In this document: in pieces, positions 52,873 to 62,025 of the stretch
Layout: every line of letters starts with the position of its first letter
How positions within the stretch are numbered: position 1 is the first letter of the stretch
Source: Aminipila sp047974845
GTDB taxonomy: Bacteria; Bacillota; Clostridia; Peptostreptococcales; Anaerovoracaceae
Assembly: GCA_047974845.1 (NCBI GenBank)
Contig: JBKECQ010000046.1
Location: 24,849-88,848, forward strand
Direction of reading: 5' to 3'
DNA: 64,000 bases
Translations under genes and position numbers: made by a program
The notes under the pieces: model-generated
Seen by the model: only the letters and a program-made list of their open reading frames with translations
The model's database searches: none
Told to the model about the DNA's origin: nothing

Positions 52873-54528
52873 ATGGCGACGAAGGCTAACTTTAAAAGAG
52901 AGCAAATTGGTACAGGAAATAGAGCATTTTCCACATCAAGAACAACAATTGAAACAGCGTTTTATGGAAACAATGTAGAAAAAATTCTTGACCTAAAGCA
53001 AGCTTATGAGATGGCAAAAAATGCGGCAGGAACAATCGTAACAGATATGCCGGTTTATGAACCGGAGAAAATTGGGCTTCCGGAAGAAGCAAAAATTTTG
53101 TTATTTAATGACGGTGAAACAGTAGGAAGATTTGCAGGTGCAAGAGTCATACTGGGAGAAGTTGGAGTAGAAGAAGCTGAAATAGCGAAGGTTCTTAGAG
53201 AAGCTGTATACAATACAAGATACAAAAAGATGTATCATACAGAAGCATACATAGGACTTGACAAAGATTTCATGGTTAAAGCACATTTACTTATACCTGA
53301 AACATATGAAAATACACTGCTTAACTGGTTATTAAACTTTCAGTACAAGACTGCGGAATACAATGCTATGTTTAAAGAATCTGAACAAATTGGTGATGAA
53401 CCGGATATTTTTATCTTGTCAGATCCGGATTATAGACATCCGAAATTCCCTAATGGATTAGCATACTTTGATCCTAAGCATAATTGTGCGTGTCTTTTAG
53501 GTATGAGATACTTTGGAGAGCATAAAAAAGGAACACTTACTCTAGCTTGGAGCATTGCAAACAGAAATGGATATGCAGCGTGCCACGGCGGATTAAAAAG
53601 ATGTATAAAGAATAATGGGGAAGCACACGTACTTGGAGTATTTGGGCTTTCAGGTTCAGGAAAGTCAACACTTACACACGCAAAGCATGATGGAAAGTAT
53701 GAAGTTACAGTACTTCATGATGATGCGTACATTATCTCAACTGATAACGGATCAACAGTTGCCCTTGAACCATCATATTTTGATAAAACTCAGGACTATC
53801 CTCTAACATCAAAAGATAATAAGTATCTTCTTACAGTTCAAAACTGTGGAGCAACTTATGACGAGGATGGAAAACTGGTAATCGTAACAGAAGATATCAG
53901 AAACGGTAACGGAAGAGCGATTAAGTCAAAGCTTTGGGCAGAAAATAGAGTGGATAAGATGAGTGAACCAATCAATACCATTGTTTGGTTAATGAAGGAC
54001 CATACACTTCCGCCTGTAGTAAAAATTGAAGACCCTATACTTGCTTCTGTTATGGGCGCTTGTTTAGCAACAAAGCGTTCTACAGCTGAAAAGTTGGCAG
54101 AAGGTGTAGATATAAATGCATTGGTTTTTGAACCTTATGCAAACCCTTTTAGAACATACACTTTAAAAAATGACTACCAAAAATTTAAAGCATTGTTTGA
54201 AAAAAGAGGAGTAGCAAACTATATTATCAACACAGGACATTTCATGGATAAGAAAATACCTAAGGAAGTAACCATTGGCATTATTGAACAAATTGTTGAC
54301 GGTACTGCACAGTTTAAAAACTTTGGTATGCTAAAAGAAATGAAAACTATGGATGTATGGGGGTTTGTACCTGAATTTAAGGACAAAAAATATATAGATG
54401 CCCTTAAAGGCGGTATGGTAGGAAGACTCAACTACTTAAACTCATTAAAGGAATTTAAGGGTGGCAGAGATGAACTTCCTGAAGAAGCTATTGCAGCTAT
54501 AGAGTCAATCATAGCAAAAATAAAATAG
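52873..54528 (+). CDS. Divergent ATP-dependent phosphoenolpyruvate carboxykinase-like protein
   Basis: 551 residues with the PEPCK-like C-terminal P-loop domain: VLGVFGLSGSGKSTLTH (near residues 252-268) and kinase-2-like LHDDAYII, followed by a long core similar to PckA. Classical ATP-PEPCKs read G-L-S-G-T-G-K-T-T, L-I-G-D-D-E-H-x-W and F-E-G-G-C-Y-A-K. Here the second and third are replaced (LHDDAYIIST; VALEPSYFDKT), so it belongs to a divergent branch and its reaction is not certain. If active it would link oxaloacetate and PEP in a fermenter. An AAAGGGAGAG site precedes the ATG. Confidence 0.75.
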   Translation: MATKANFKREQIGTGNRAFSTSRTTIETAFYGNNVEKILDLKQAYEMAKNAAGTIVTDMPVYEPEKIGLPEEAKILLFNDGETVGRFAGARVILGEVGVEEAEIAKVLREAVYNTRYKKMYHTEAYIGLDKDFMVKAHLLIPETYENTLLNWLLNFQYKTAEYNAMFKESEQIGDEPDIFILSDPDYRHPKFPNGLAYFDPKHNCACLLGMRYFGEHKKGTLTLAWSIANRNGYAACHGGLKRCIKNNGEAHVLGVFGLSGSGKSTLTHAKHDGKYEVTVLHDDAYIISTDNGSTVALEPSYFDKTQDYPLTSKDNKYLLTVQNCGATYDEDGKLVIVTEDIRNGNGRAIKSKLWAENRVDKMSEPINTIVWLMKDHTLPPVVKIEDPILASVMGACLATKRSTAEKLAEGVDINALVFEPYANPFRTYTLKNDYQKFKALFEKRGVANYIINTGHFMDKKIPKEVTIGIIEQIVDGTAQFKNFGMLKEMKTMDVWGFVPEFKDKKYIDALKGGMVGRLNYLNSLKEFKGGRDELPEEAIAAIESIIAKIK

Positions 54529-54547
54529 AAAATGAGGGGGAGAGCGA

Positions 54548-57472
54548 TTGAAAAAGAGAAGCAAAAGCCCGGTAGTATTATTGCTTGTGATTATTATACT
54601 TCTTGGATTATTCGTTAGCCTAATAGGATTCTTTACAGATTTCCTATGGTTTAAAGAATTAAAATATGTAAGTGTATTTTTCACAAAATTATTTACCCAA
54701 TTAAAGATAGGAATACCAGCATTTGTTATTGTAACTTTGTTGGCATATGTATATCTAAAAGTCCTAAAAAGAGGCTATTTCAAAAAAGTTGAATCAAATG
54801 ATGTTGCAAATGAAAAAGTAATAAATCGTATTGCTCTTGGTTTATCTGCAGTATTTGGAGCTTTGATATCAATTACCGTAGCTTCAAACCTATGGTTTGA
54901 AATACTTCAATTCTTAAACAGCACAAACTTTGGTGTGAAAGATCCGTTGTTTGGGAATGATGTAAGTTTCTATGTATTTAAACTACAGTTTGCTAGTGGT
55001 TTAAACAGCATGGCATTAGGCGTTATTCTTGCCTTTGCAATACTTACATTTGTATTTTACATGGCAATACTTACATTTAGAAAACCACAGTTTTTTGAAG
55101 AAATGCCAAATCAAAATGAAACCTTCAACGATGAATCTGATAATGTAAGACAGGGGAACTTCGGTGGACAGGGGTTTAATGGCCCTTTTGGCGATATCTT
55201 TGGTAAGATAAACGATGCAATGGGCGGCCACGGAAATATTAATAGACCATATAAAAAGAAAAAACAATTTGACGACAATAATTTAAAAAGGCTCCTTGAA
55301 ATAGCCTCAAAGCAGATTATAGTTTTGGGAGTATGTTTCTTCCTAATGGTAGCAGTGAATTTCTTGCTGAAACAATTTACATTGCTGTACTCAGGAGCAA
55401 GCGGAGTTGTTTATGGGGCAGGATTTACAGATGTAAACGTAACACTTTGGGTGTACCGTGCACTTATGGTTCTTTCAGTAGTAGCGGCAATAGTATTTGC
55501 TATTGGTATAGCTAAGAAAAAGTACCGTGTTATTTTAACAGTTCCTGTTATTATGATTGCAATCGGATTTGTTGGAACAGGTGCAACAATTCTTGTTCAG
55601 AATCTAATTGTTTCACCGGATGAAATAAGTAAGGAAAGCCAGTATTTGCAAAACAACATTAAATACACAAAAATGGCGTATAACTTACAAGATGTTACTG
55701 TGAAACCTTTTGCGGCAAGTAATACTCTTTCAAAAGAAGACATATTAAACAATATGGAAACTATTTCTAATATTAGAATTAATGACTATGATCCTGCACA
55801 GAAATTCTACAATCAGACACAGAGTATAAGAACTTACTATTCTTTTAACGATGTAGATGTGGACAGATATATGGTTAATGGGGAGTATACACAGACATTC
55901 CTTGCAGCTAGAGAAATTGATGAATCTCAGATTAGAGAAGAATGGTTAAATAAGCATCTTAAATATACTCACGGATATGGTATAACCTTGTCAAGAGTTG
56001 ATAAGGTTACTGCAAGTGGACAGCCGGATATGTTAGTAGCTGGCATTCCACCGGTATCACAGGTTGATGAGATAAAGCTTACAAGACCGGAAATCTATTT
56101 TGGAGAGCTTACAAATAATTATATTTTAACAAATACAAACGAAGAAGAGTTTGACTATCCTGACGGCGAAACAAATAAGTATACTACTTATGACGGCGAT
56201 GCAGGTATTAAACTAAACCTATTAAACAGAGTAATGTTTGCAATTAGAGAACAAAGTTTAAAGCTTTTAGTATCAACAAATATTACTAATGACTCAAAAA
56301 TTATAATAAATAGAAATATTGAACAAAGAGTTAAGAAAATAATGCCACATCTTCAGTACGATGAAGATCCGTATATTGTAACTGCGGATGGCAGACTTTA
56401 TTGGATGATTGATGCTTATACTGTAAGTAAGAGCTACCCATACTCAGAACCTTTTAATGAATATGGACATAATTACCTAAGAAACTCAGTTAAGGTAGTT
56501 ATAGATGCTTACAATGGAACTACATCATACTATTTAGTGGATGATACAGATCCTATCGCAAATACGTATAAGAAGATTTATCCTAAACTGTTCAAAGATT
56601 TTGACCAGATGCCGGAAAGCCTACAGGCTCACGTTAGATACCCAAATAAGTTATTTAATATTCAGGCTAACGTTTATAAGCGTTACCATATGAATGACGT
56701 TAAGGTATTCTATCAAGGCGAGGACCTTTGGGATATTGCTCACGAAATTTATGGAACAGAAGAAGTTGCTATACAACCAAACTACTATATTATGAAACTT
56801 CCTGGAGAATCAAAGGCGGAATTTGTAAATACTATTCCGTATACTCCAAGAAATAAGAAGAATATGACGGGGTTATTGGTTGCTAGGAATGATGGTGAAA
56901 ACTATGGTAAGTTGGTATTGTATCAGCTACCAAAGGATAAGACTGTTTATGGTCCAATGCAAATTGAAGCTCAGATTGACCAAAACACAGAGATTTCCAA
57001 GGAATTTTCACTATGGAATTCATCAGGATCAACTTATAGTAGGGGTAACTTGTTTGTTATACCTATAGAACAATCATTACTTTATGTTGAACCTGTATAT
57101 TTAGAGGCAACAAACGGTAGTATTCCTGAAGTGAAGAGAGTAATTGTAGCCTATGGAGATAAAATCGCCTATAAAGAAACTTTAAGTGAAGCCTTAGATT
57201 CATTGTTTGGAAATAATTCAACAATTAAGGATGAGGAACATGATGGAAGTCAAGGTGATACTATTGGAACTGCACCGGAAGACCTTTCCAAGGCAGAACT
57301 GATTGCAAAAGCAAGCGAGGCTCTTTCACTGGCACAAAACGCTCAGAGGAACGGAGATTGGGCTGGATATGGAGAACATATGACTTCTCTTGAAAAATAT
57401 TTGAAATTGTTAGTAGAGGGGCAACCAGCACCGGTACAACAAGAGCAACAACCGGCTCCGGTAACAGAATAA
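54548..57472 (+). CDS. UPF0182 family membrane protein
   Basis: 974 residues. Seven or so transmembrane helices in the first 360 residues are interrupted by a Gly/Asn-rich cytoplasmic loop (about 190-240). A large extracytoplasmic domain follows with family hallmarks such as KYTHGYGITLSRVDKVTASGQPDMLV and LPGESKAEFVNTIPYTPRNKKNMTGLLVARNDG, and a Pro/Gln tail closes the protein. UPF0182 proteins are widespread and uncharacterised. It starts with TTG behind GAGGGGGAG, 19 bp after the PEPCK-like gene; co-transcription likely. Confidence 0.9.
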   Translation: MKKRSKSPVVLLLVIIILLGLFVSLIGFFTDFLWFKELKYVSVFFTKLFTQLKIGIPAFVIVTLLAYVYLKVLKRGYFKKVESNDVANEKVINRIALGLSAVFGALISITVASNLWFEILQFLNSTNFGVKDPLFGNDVSFYVFKLQFASGLNSMALGVILAFAILTFVFYMAILTFRKPQFFEEMPNQNETFNDESDNVRQGNFGGQGFNGPFGDIFGKINDAMGGHGNINRPYKKKKQFDDNNLKRLLEIASKQIIVLGVCFFLMVAVNFLLKQFTLLYSGASGVVYGAGFTDVNVTLWVYRALMVLSVVAAIVFAIGIAKKKYRVILTVPVIMIAIGFVGTGATILVQNLIVSPDEISKESQYLQNNIKYTKMAYNLQDVTVKPFAASNTLSKEDILNNMETISNIRINDYDPAQKFYNQTQSIRTYYSFNDVDVDRYMVNGEYTQTFLAAREIDESQIREEWLNKHLKYTHGYGITLSRVDKVTASGQPDMLVAGIPPVSQVDEIKLTRPEIYFGELTNNYILTNTNEEEFDYPDGETNKYTTYDGDAGIKLNLLNRVMFAIREQSLKLLVSTNITNDSKIIINRNIEQRVKKIMPHLQYDEDPYIVTADGRLYWMIDAYTVSKSYPYSEPFNEYGHNYLRNSVKVVIDAYNGTTSYYLVDDTDPIANTYKKIYPKLFKDFDQMPESLQAHVRYPNKLFNIQANVYKRYHMNDVKVFYQGEDLWDIAHEIYGTEEVAIQPNYYIMKLPGESKAEFVNTIPYTPRNKKNMTGLLVARNDGENYGKLVLYQLPKDKTVYGPMQIEAQIDQNTEISKEFSLWNSSGSTYSRGNLFVIPIEQSLLYVEPVYLEATNGSIPEVKRVIVAYGDKIAYKETLSEALDSLFGNNSTIKDEEHDGSQGDTIGTAPEDLSKAELIAKASEALSLAQNAQRNGDWAGYGEHMTSLEKYLKLLVEGQPAPVQQEQQPAPVTE

Positions 57473-57494
57473 AAAAATAATTATTAAAATAAGA

Positions 57495-57530
57495 GAAAAG
57501 TGGCAGACATAGTCGGCCACTTTTCTTTTT
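57495..57530 (+). terminator. Rho-independent terminator
   Basis: GAAAAGTGGC / GCCACTTTTC arms then T5. Confidence 0.85.
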
Positions 57531-57716
57531 GTTTTGACTTAGTTTACTTAAAATCACATTTCATGTTGCTGAGACAACATTTCACACATAATAGGTTGAC
57601 ATAATTTACTAAAAAAGCTATAAATATGTATGATTTACAATGTTTTATCATAGGGGGGAATATTATAAGTAAAATGTATTGTTAAAAGTTTTAGGTAAGA
57701 GGAGATTAGAAAAATA

Positions 57717-58502
57717 TTGAATATTAAAAGATATGGAAAAGTACGTAATAAATCATATACTAATAGTAGAGAAATAAAAAATATTGTGGCGCATCTCCAT
57801 GTAAACAGAAAAAAGACGAAAAATATAAATAAGCAATATTTAATAAACACATTATCAGACTTACAAAAAACCCATACAGAAACAGACTATAGTATAATGA
57901 CAGACATGGAAATATATAAGCTAATTAATAGACGATATGAAAGGGTGTTCCCATATTGGAGCGCAAAGGTAACGTTAAATCCAATAAAATATAAAGAAAT
58001 GGTGCGTCAACGGCGGGCTCACTTATATGAAGCCATAAAGGATCCAAACTTCTTTGTAATCTCCAGAAAGGAAGCTAACCTTAGGTGCAAGGAATATTTT
58101 GGATATAAACTTCTATCTAATATGCAAATAATAGAAGAAATAAAAAAAGACATTCCCGAAGATGGGACACTGGAACATAAAATAGAAATAATGAATCGAT
58201 TATATGAAATGGGTGTTATAAGCAGTAAATCGGCGGCAGCCTTTCATATTAACCTACACTCTATGCAAAAACGGTATTTCAGAGATCACTTAAAAAATAA
58301 TATGGCGTCAATATCTAGTGTCAATTTTGAGGATTGGATTGAGGAGGATGGCTTTGAATACTCAACCGTAAGTTGGAAGGAAATAAATACCAGTATTTTT
58401 ACTAATTTAGACATTTCTTCCGACTATGGTCAGGAAGTTAGCCATGAACTTGAACAATTATTTGAAAGGTTGGCAGAGGACAATAGGGGGAAAAATATAT
58501 AA
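57717..58502 (+). CDS. Orphan protein of unknown function
   Basis: 261 residues, basic N-terminus (MNIKRYGKVRNKSYTNSREI), mostly helical, no transmembrane segments, acidic C-terminus (SYGQEVSHELEQLFERLAED-like end). I recognise no family. The start is uncertain: TTG 57717 is used, but GAGGAG lies about 16 bases upstream. It sits alone between a UPF0182 operon and an IS3-family element, a setting that fits a recently acquired or strain-specific gene. Confidence 0.5.
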   Translation: MNIKRYGKVRNKSYTNSREIKNIVAHLHVNRKKTKNINKQYLINTLSDLQKTHTETDYSIMTDMEIYKLINRRYERVFPYWSAKVTLNPIKYKEMVRQRRAHLYEAIKDPNFFVISRKEANLRCKEYFGYKLLSNMQIIEEIKKDIPEDGTLEHKIEIMNRLYEMGVISSKSAAAFHINLHSMQKRYFRDHLKNNMASISSVNFEDWIEEDGFEYSTVSWKEINTSIFTNLDISSDYGQEVSHELEQLFERLAEDNRGKNI

Positions 58503-58637
58503 TTATAAATAATAACAATTAATTTCAGTTGAACGAAAATAAATAAATAGTTATAGAAAATAGAGCTTAGCTAGCACTGATGTGACCCCAATAAGTTAGA
58601 CTTTATTGCGTAGTAGTTTTTAACTGCTACGCAATCT

Positions 58638-59528
58638 TTATGCAGCCAAGAGGTTGAGTCTGTATTGCACAGGACTCATCCAGCCTAGCTTTTCTTTGAT
58701 TCTTTGTTCATTATAATACTTTATGTATATTTTAATCTTAGATTTCAATTCTTCATAACTGTAATAAACAACGCCATAGTAGATTTCTTGCTTCAATAGA
58801 CCAAAGAAATTCTCCATCACAGAATTATCGTGACAGTTACCTTTACGAGACATACTCTGGAAGATTCGTTCTTTTTTTAGACCATGCGAGTATGCTTTCA
58901 TCTGGTAAGCCCACCCTTGATCAGAATGAAAGGTTCTTCGGTATGGACAGTCAGATGTTATATCAATTGCTTTATCTAAAGCATTCATTACATTGAGGGC
59001 AGATGGATGCTTGTCTATCCCATAGCTTAGTATTTCACCATTGCACATATCCATAAATGGATCTAGGTATAGCTTACACATTGTCATGTGTCCCTTTGAA
59101 TCCACCTCATAGTATTTAAACTCAGTAGTATCAGTTGTAACCTTCTGATGTGGGATATGAGTATTAAAGCGTCTTCTAATTCTATTCGGAGCAACTGTTC
59201 CGACTTTGCCTTTGTAAGAACTATACTTACGACTTTTTCTAGTAAAAGAAGTAACCTGAAGATTTAGTTTCTGCATAATGCGTTGAACTTTCTTTTTATT
59301 GACAATGAGACCTTGATTGCGAAGTTCCCCATACATCCGCCGATATCCGTAGTTTTTATTAGCTTCATGAATTTCTAAAATCTTATCTTCAAGTTTCTGA
59401 TTTGGATTTTCTCTGGTAAATCTTTTTTGCCAGTACATATATGTGGCTTTAGGAAAGCCAACAACTGCGAGAATGTCTTTTAGTTTGAACTCTCCTCGGA
59501 GACTGTGGACGATTCTCGCTGTTTTTTC
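58638..59528 (-). CDS. IS3-family transposase OrfB (DDE integrase)
   Basis: The rve-type catalytic domain has the DDE triad: Asp in VTTDTTEFKYY, Asp in RTFHSDQGWAYQ and Glu in NSVMENFFGLLKQE. The frame continues upstream of its first ATG (59438) into KTARIVHSLRGEFKLKDIL, so the active product is an OrfAB fusion made by -1 slippage at A6 (59522-59527). The C-terminus is complete (GWMSPVQYRLNLLAA). No stop or frame damage seen, so it may be functional. Confidence 0.92.
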   Translation of the reverse strand, partial: EKTARIVHSLRGEFKLKDILAVVGFPKATYMYWQKRFTRENPNQKLEDKILEIHEANKNYGYRRMYGELRNQGLIVNKKKVQRIMQKLNLQVTSFTRKSRKYSSYKGKVGTVAPNRIRRRFNTHIPHQKVTTDTTEFKYYEVDSKGHMTMCKLYLDPFMDMCNGEILSYGIDKHPSALNVMNALDKAIDITSDCPYRRTFHSDQGWAYQMKAYSHGLKKERIFQSMSRKGNCHDNSVMENFFGLLKQEIYYGVVYYSYEELKSKIKIYIKYYNEQRIKEKLGWMSPVQYRLNLLAA

Positions 59529-60058
59529 AGAAGAGCTTCCTCCCCTAAACGCAGTCTCCTCAGTTCTTTTAAATAAGCATTCTCTATTCTTAACTTAAAA
59601 AGTTCATCCTCAAGGTCTTTGATATGTTCAGCACTTGTATCTATAGGAGTAACTTCTGTAGGCTGAATATCTGTTTTTTTACTAGGGGTATTCAATGTTT
59701 TCTTCCGTCCCTTCTTTTTTGGTCGTAAAGCCTCAGGGCCAGCAATACGAAAGTCATTGACCCATTTAGTAATTAAGTTTGGATTTCTGAGTTTCTCTTG
59801 TATCGCTAATTCCTGATATGAAAGTTCGCTTGTTAGATACAATTCTACCATATAAAGCTTGTATTCAAAGGAATAATTTTCTTGTTTTCGAGAACGCATT
59901 AACCCCTCATCTCCAAATTGCTCATAAGATGAAATCCATTCCTGTAATCTCTTTTTAGCAGAAATGTCATACTTTTTCATCAAGTAACTTTGCCCACCTT
60001 CGCCATTAAGATAAGCTAAAACTACTTCTTTCTTAAATTCATAGCTATATTTAGTCAT
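59480..60058 (-). CDS. IS3-family transposase OrfA (helix-turn-helix)
   Basis: A 192-residue DNA-binding subunit with two helix-turn-helix modules (KKEVVLAYLNGEGGQSYLMKKYDIS; SYQELAIQEKLRNPNLITKWVNDF) and a C-terminal coiled coil (AEHIKDLEDELFKLRIENAYLKELRRL). The start is ATG 60058, after GGAGG. It ends just past the A6 slip site used to enter OrfB. Confidence 0.92.
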   Translation of the reverse strand: MTKYSYEFKKEVVLAYLNGEGGQSYLMKKYDISAKKRLQEWISSYEQFGDEGLMRSRKQENYSFEYKLYMVELYLTSELSYQELAIQEKLRNPNLITKWVNDFRIAGPEALRPKKKGRKKTLNTPSKKTDIQPTEVTPIDTSAEHIKDLEDELFKLRIENAYLKELRRLRLGEEALLKKQRESSTVSEESSN

Positions 60059-60115
60059 AAAAATACCGACCTCCAATCGTTAGATTTTTAGGTCTAACTT
60101 TTTGGGGTCGGTACA

Positions 60116-60522
60116 ATATTTATAAAGGCTCTATCTTTTATAAATATAAAAGCCCTATCTTTTATATTTATAAGACATTAGACAACTATATTAGACATCA
60201 AAATTAGACGTCAAAAATAAACTAATGCTCACTTAATGTTGAGTAAGGTATTTAGAGTTTTATAATATTATTACAAATTATTTTTAGATGTGATTCTTGA
60301 AAATTGCAGTAGATTGGTGTAACATTACATTTTGAACGAATTAAACACATTTTATATATTGTACTTGCACAACTATGTGTTGACTAAAGTTTTCAATAGA
60401 TTTATTTCAGGTATAAATAATAAAAAGAAGTAGGCAATATATAATTATGTATGGCAGTTAATTTAAAATGGCAAAAGATATAATGAAGTGGTTTAAAAGG
60501 CTAATTCAAAAGGTAAGACAAT
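60116..60522. other. Intergenic region right of the IS
   Basis: At 60135-60173 an AT-only inverted repeat (CTTTTATAAATATAAAAG / CTTTTATATTTATAAG around CCCTAT) could be a terminator or cruciform. TTGACT at 60378 may be the -35 of the diguanylate cyclase. No gene seen. Confidence 0.45.
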
Positions 60523-61683
60523 ATGAAAAAACGCATAATGGGGAAAAAAGGACGTGTAAATTGGAAAAGAGTTGATGTTCAAGTATCTTTTCTTACAGCA
60601 GTTATTGTAACGGTTGCATGTTTATGTATATATATTTTCGGATATACCCTTACTTATAATGATATGATTTATAATTTGAGGATTAGGGTCGAATCAATCA
60701 GTGACTATTTAAATGAAGAGTTGGACAAGTCTACATTTATTAATATTAATAATAGAGAAGATATGCAAGACGAGTCCTATATAAAGATGAAAGAACTCTT
60801 TAGTAGTATAAAAACTACTACGGGAGTACAGTATCTTTATACTGCTAAAAAAAACGAGCAGGGAGAACTGGTTTATGTAATAGATGGGCTTTCTGAGCAG
60901 GCAGAAGATTTTAGAGCACCGGGAGACTCAATTGAATCTGAAATTTCTAACGACTTAAAAAAGGCATTAGAAGGTGAGGCTGTTCTTCCAAATAAAATAG
61001 TGAAAACTTCATGGGGGGATATTTTTGTAACGTATTTACCTGTTTATGAAGGTGATAAAGTGATTGGAGCAATAGGCATTGAATTTAGGGCTGAGCATCA
61101 ATATAGAACGTATTATATTTTGCGCGTGATGGCACCAATTACAATTATTTTAGCCTGTGTGTTTGGGGCGTTGATGTCCCTTGTTATGTTTAGAAGGATT
61201 TCCAACCCTCACTATCAGGACTTGGCAAATACAGACTATTTAACAGGACTTAAAAATAGGAATGCATATGAGGTTGATATAAGGAATATCTGTGCAATAG
61301 AATCGGTTAAGAATTTAGGTATTATTATTGCTGATTTAAATGGTTTGAAGTTTGTAAATGACAGCTTGGGTCATGATAGGGGAGATGATTACATTAAATA
61401 CTTTGCCAAAGCTTTAAGGGTATCACAAACCAGCGAAGAGATAATATATAGAATGGGTGGCGATGAATTTATAATTCTAATAGAGAATGCAACGGATGAA
61501 ATACTTGAAGGCTTTATTAAAAAAGTAGAAAGCAATTTTAGAGTTGATAAAGATGGGAGTATTCCGGAGGCATCATGCTCTTTCGGCAAAGCCATTTGCA
61601 AGGGAGATAGCCTATTGGATTTTGAGGCTGCATATAAGATTGCAGATAAAGATATGTATAATAATAAAAAAATTAAGAACTAG
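60523..61683 (+). CDS. Membrane diguanylate cyclase (GGDEF)
   Basis: 386 residues. There are two membrane helices (about 24-46 and 200-222) flanking an extracytoplasmic sensor domain of single-Cache type, then a GGDEF domain (about 235-386) with DLNGLKFVNDSLGHDRGD and the active-site MGGDEFI. It makes the second messenger cyclic-di-GMP from two GTP in response to an external signal. No inhibitory RxxD site is obvious before GGDEF. The start follows AAAAGGTAAG. It is the only GGDEF protein in the window and no EAL domain is seen. Confidence 0.92.
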   Translation: MKKRIMGKKGRVNWKRVDVQVSFLTAVIVTVACLCIYIFGYTLTYNDMIYNLRIRVESISDYLNEELDKSTFININNREDMQDESYIKMKELFSSIKTTTGVQYLYTAKKNEQGELVYVIDGLSEQAEDFRAPGDSIESEISNDLKKALEGEAVLPNKIVKTSWGDIFVTYLPVYEGDKVIGAIGIEFRAEHQYRTYYILRVMAPITIILACVFGALMSLVMFRRISNPHYQDLANTDYLTGLKNRNAYEVDIRNICAIESVKNLGIIIADLNGLKFVNDSLGHDRGDDYIKYFAKALRVSQTSEEIIYRMGGDEFIILIENATDEILEGFIKKVESNFRVDKDGSIPEASCSFGKAICKGDSLLDFEAAYKIADKDMYNNKKIKN

Positions 61684-61690
61684 GGAACTA

Positions 61691-61721
61691 AAAAACACCG
61701 AGCATAAAGCACGGTGTTTTT
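61691..61721 (+). terminator. Rho-independent terminator
   Basis: AAAAACACCG / CGGTGTTTTT arms, between ggdef and tRNA-Glu. Confidence 0.85.
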
Positions 61722-61725
61722 GTTT

Positions 61726-61800
61726 TGGTGACTCCACCGGGAATCGAACCCGGGTTACTGCCGTGAGAGGGCAGTGTCTTGACCGCTTGACCATGGAGCC
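61726..61800 (-). tRNA. tRNA-Glu (anticodon CTC)
   Basis: 75 nt on the minus strand: GGCTCCA acceptor, D arm GTCAAGCGGTCAAGAC, anticodon loop CTCTCAC (anticodon CTC), T arm CCCGGGTTCGATTCCCGG, encoded CCA. Confidence 0.95.
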
Positions 61801-62025
61801 AAAATTAACCAACGAATCTATTATACCATAAAAATGAAAAAAGTATAGGGTAAATTATAAAGTTATATATTTTTTTATTTAATCAGTAAACAAATAAACT
61901 CTGAGATATGTGAATAAACATTATATCCAAATAGAACTATTTATTGCATTGACAAAATTCTAGATTTAATGCAGAATCGGTAATAGACTTTATAAGTCGC
62001 AATAATTTGGTAAGAAAGGAAAACC

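Larger units (their letters stand above)
58578..60115 (-). mobile_element. IS3-family (IS150-group) insertion sequence
   Basis: About 1.54 kb. Left end TGATGTGACCCCAATAAG and right end (reverse complement) TGTACCGACCCCAAAAAG share GACCCCAAxAAGTTAGAC, the typical TG...CA terminal repeats of the IS150 group. orfA and orfB lie on the minus strand, joined by a frameshift at an A6 run. I see no 3-4 bp target duplication (CAC versus ATA flanks). Confidence 0.9.

Noticed and set aside
60468..60578. Small plus-strand ORF overlapping the GGDEF start
   Set aside because: No ribosome site and it overlaps the well-supported gene.
61801..62025. Possible purine riboswitch before the NCS2 permease
   Set aside because: The conserved loop and junction bases are not found.
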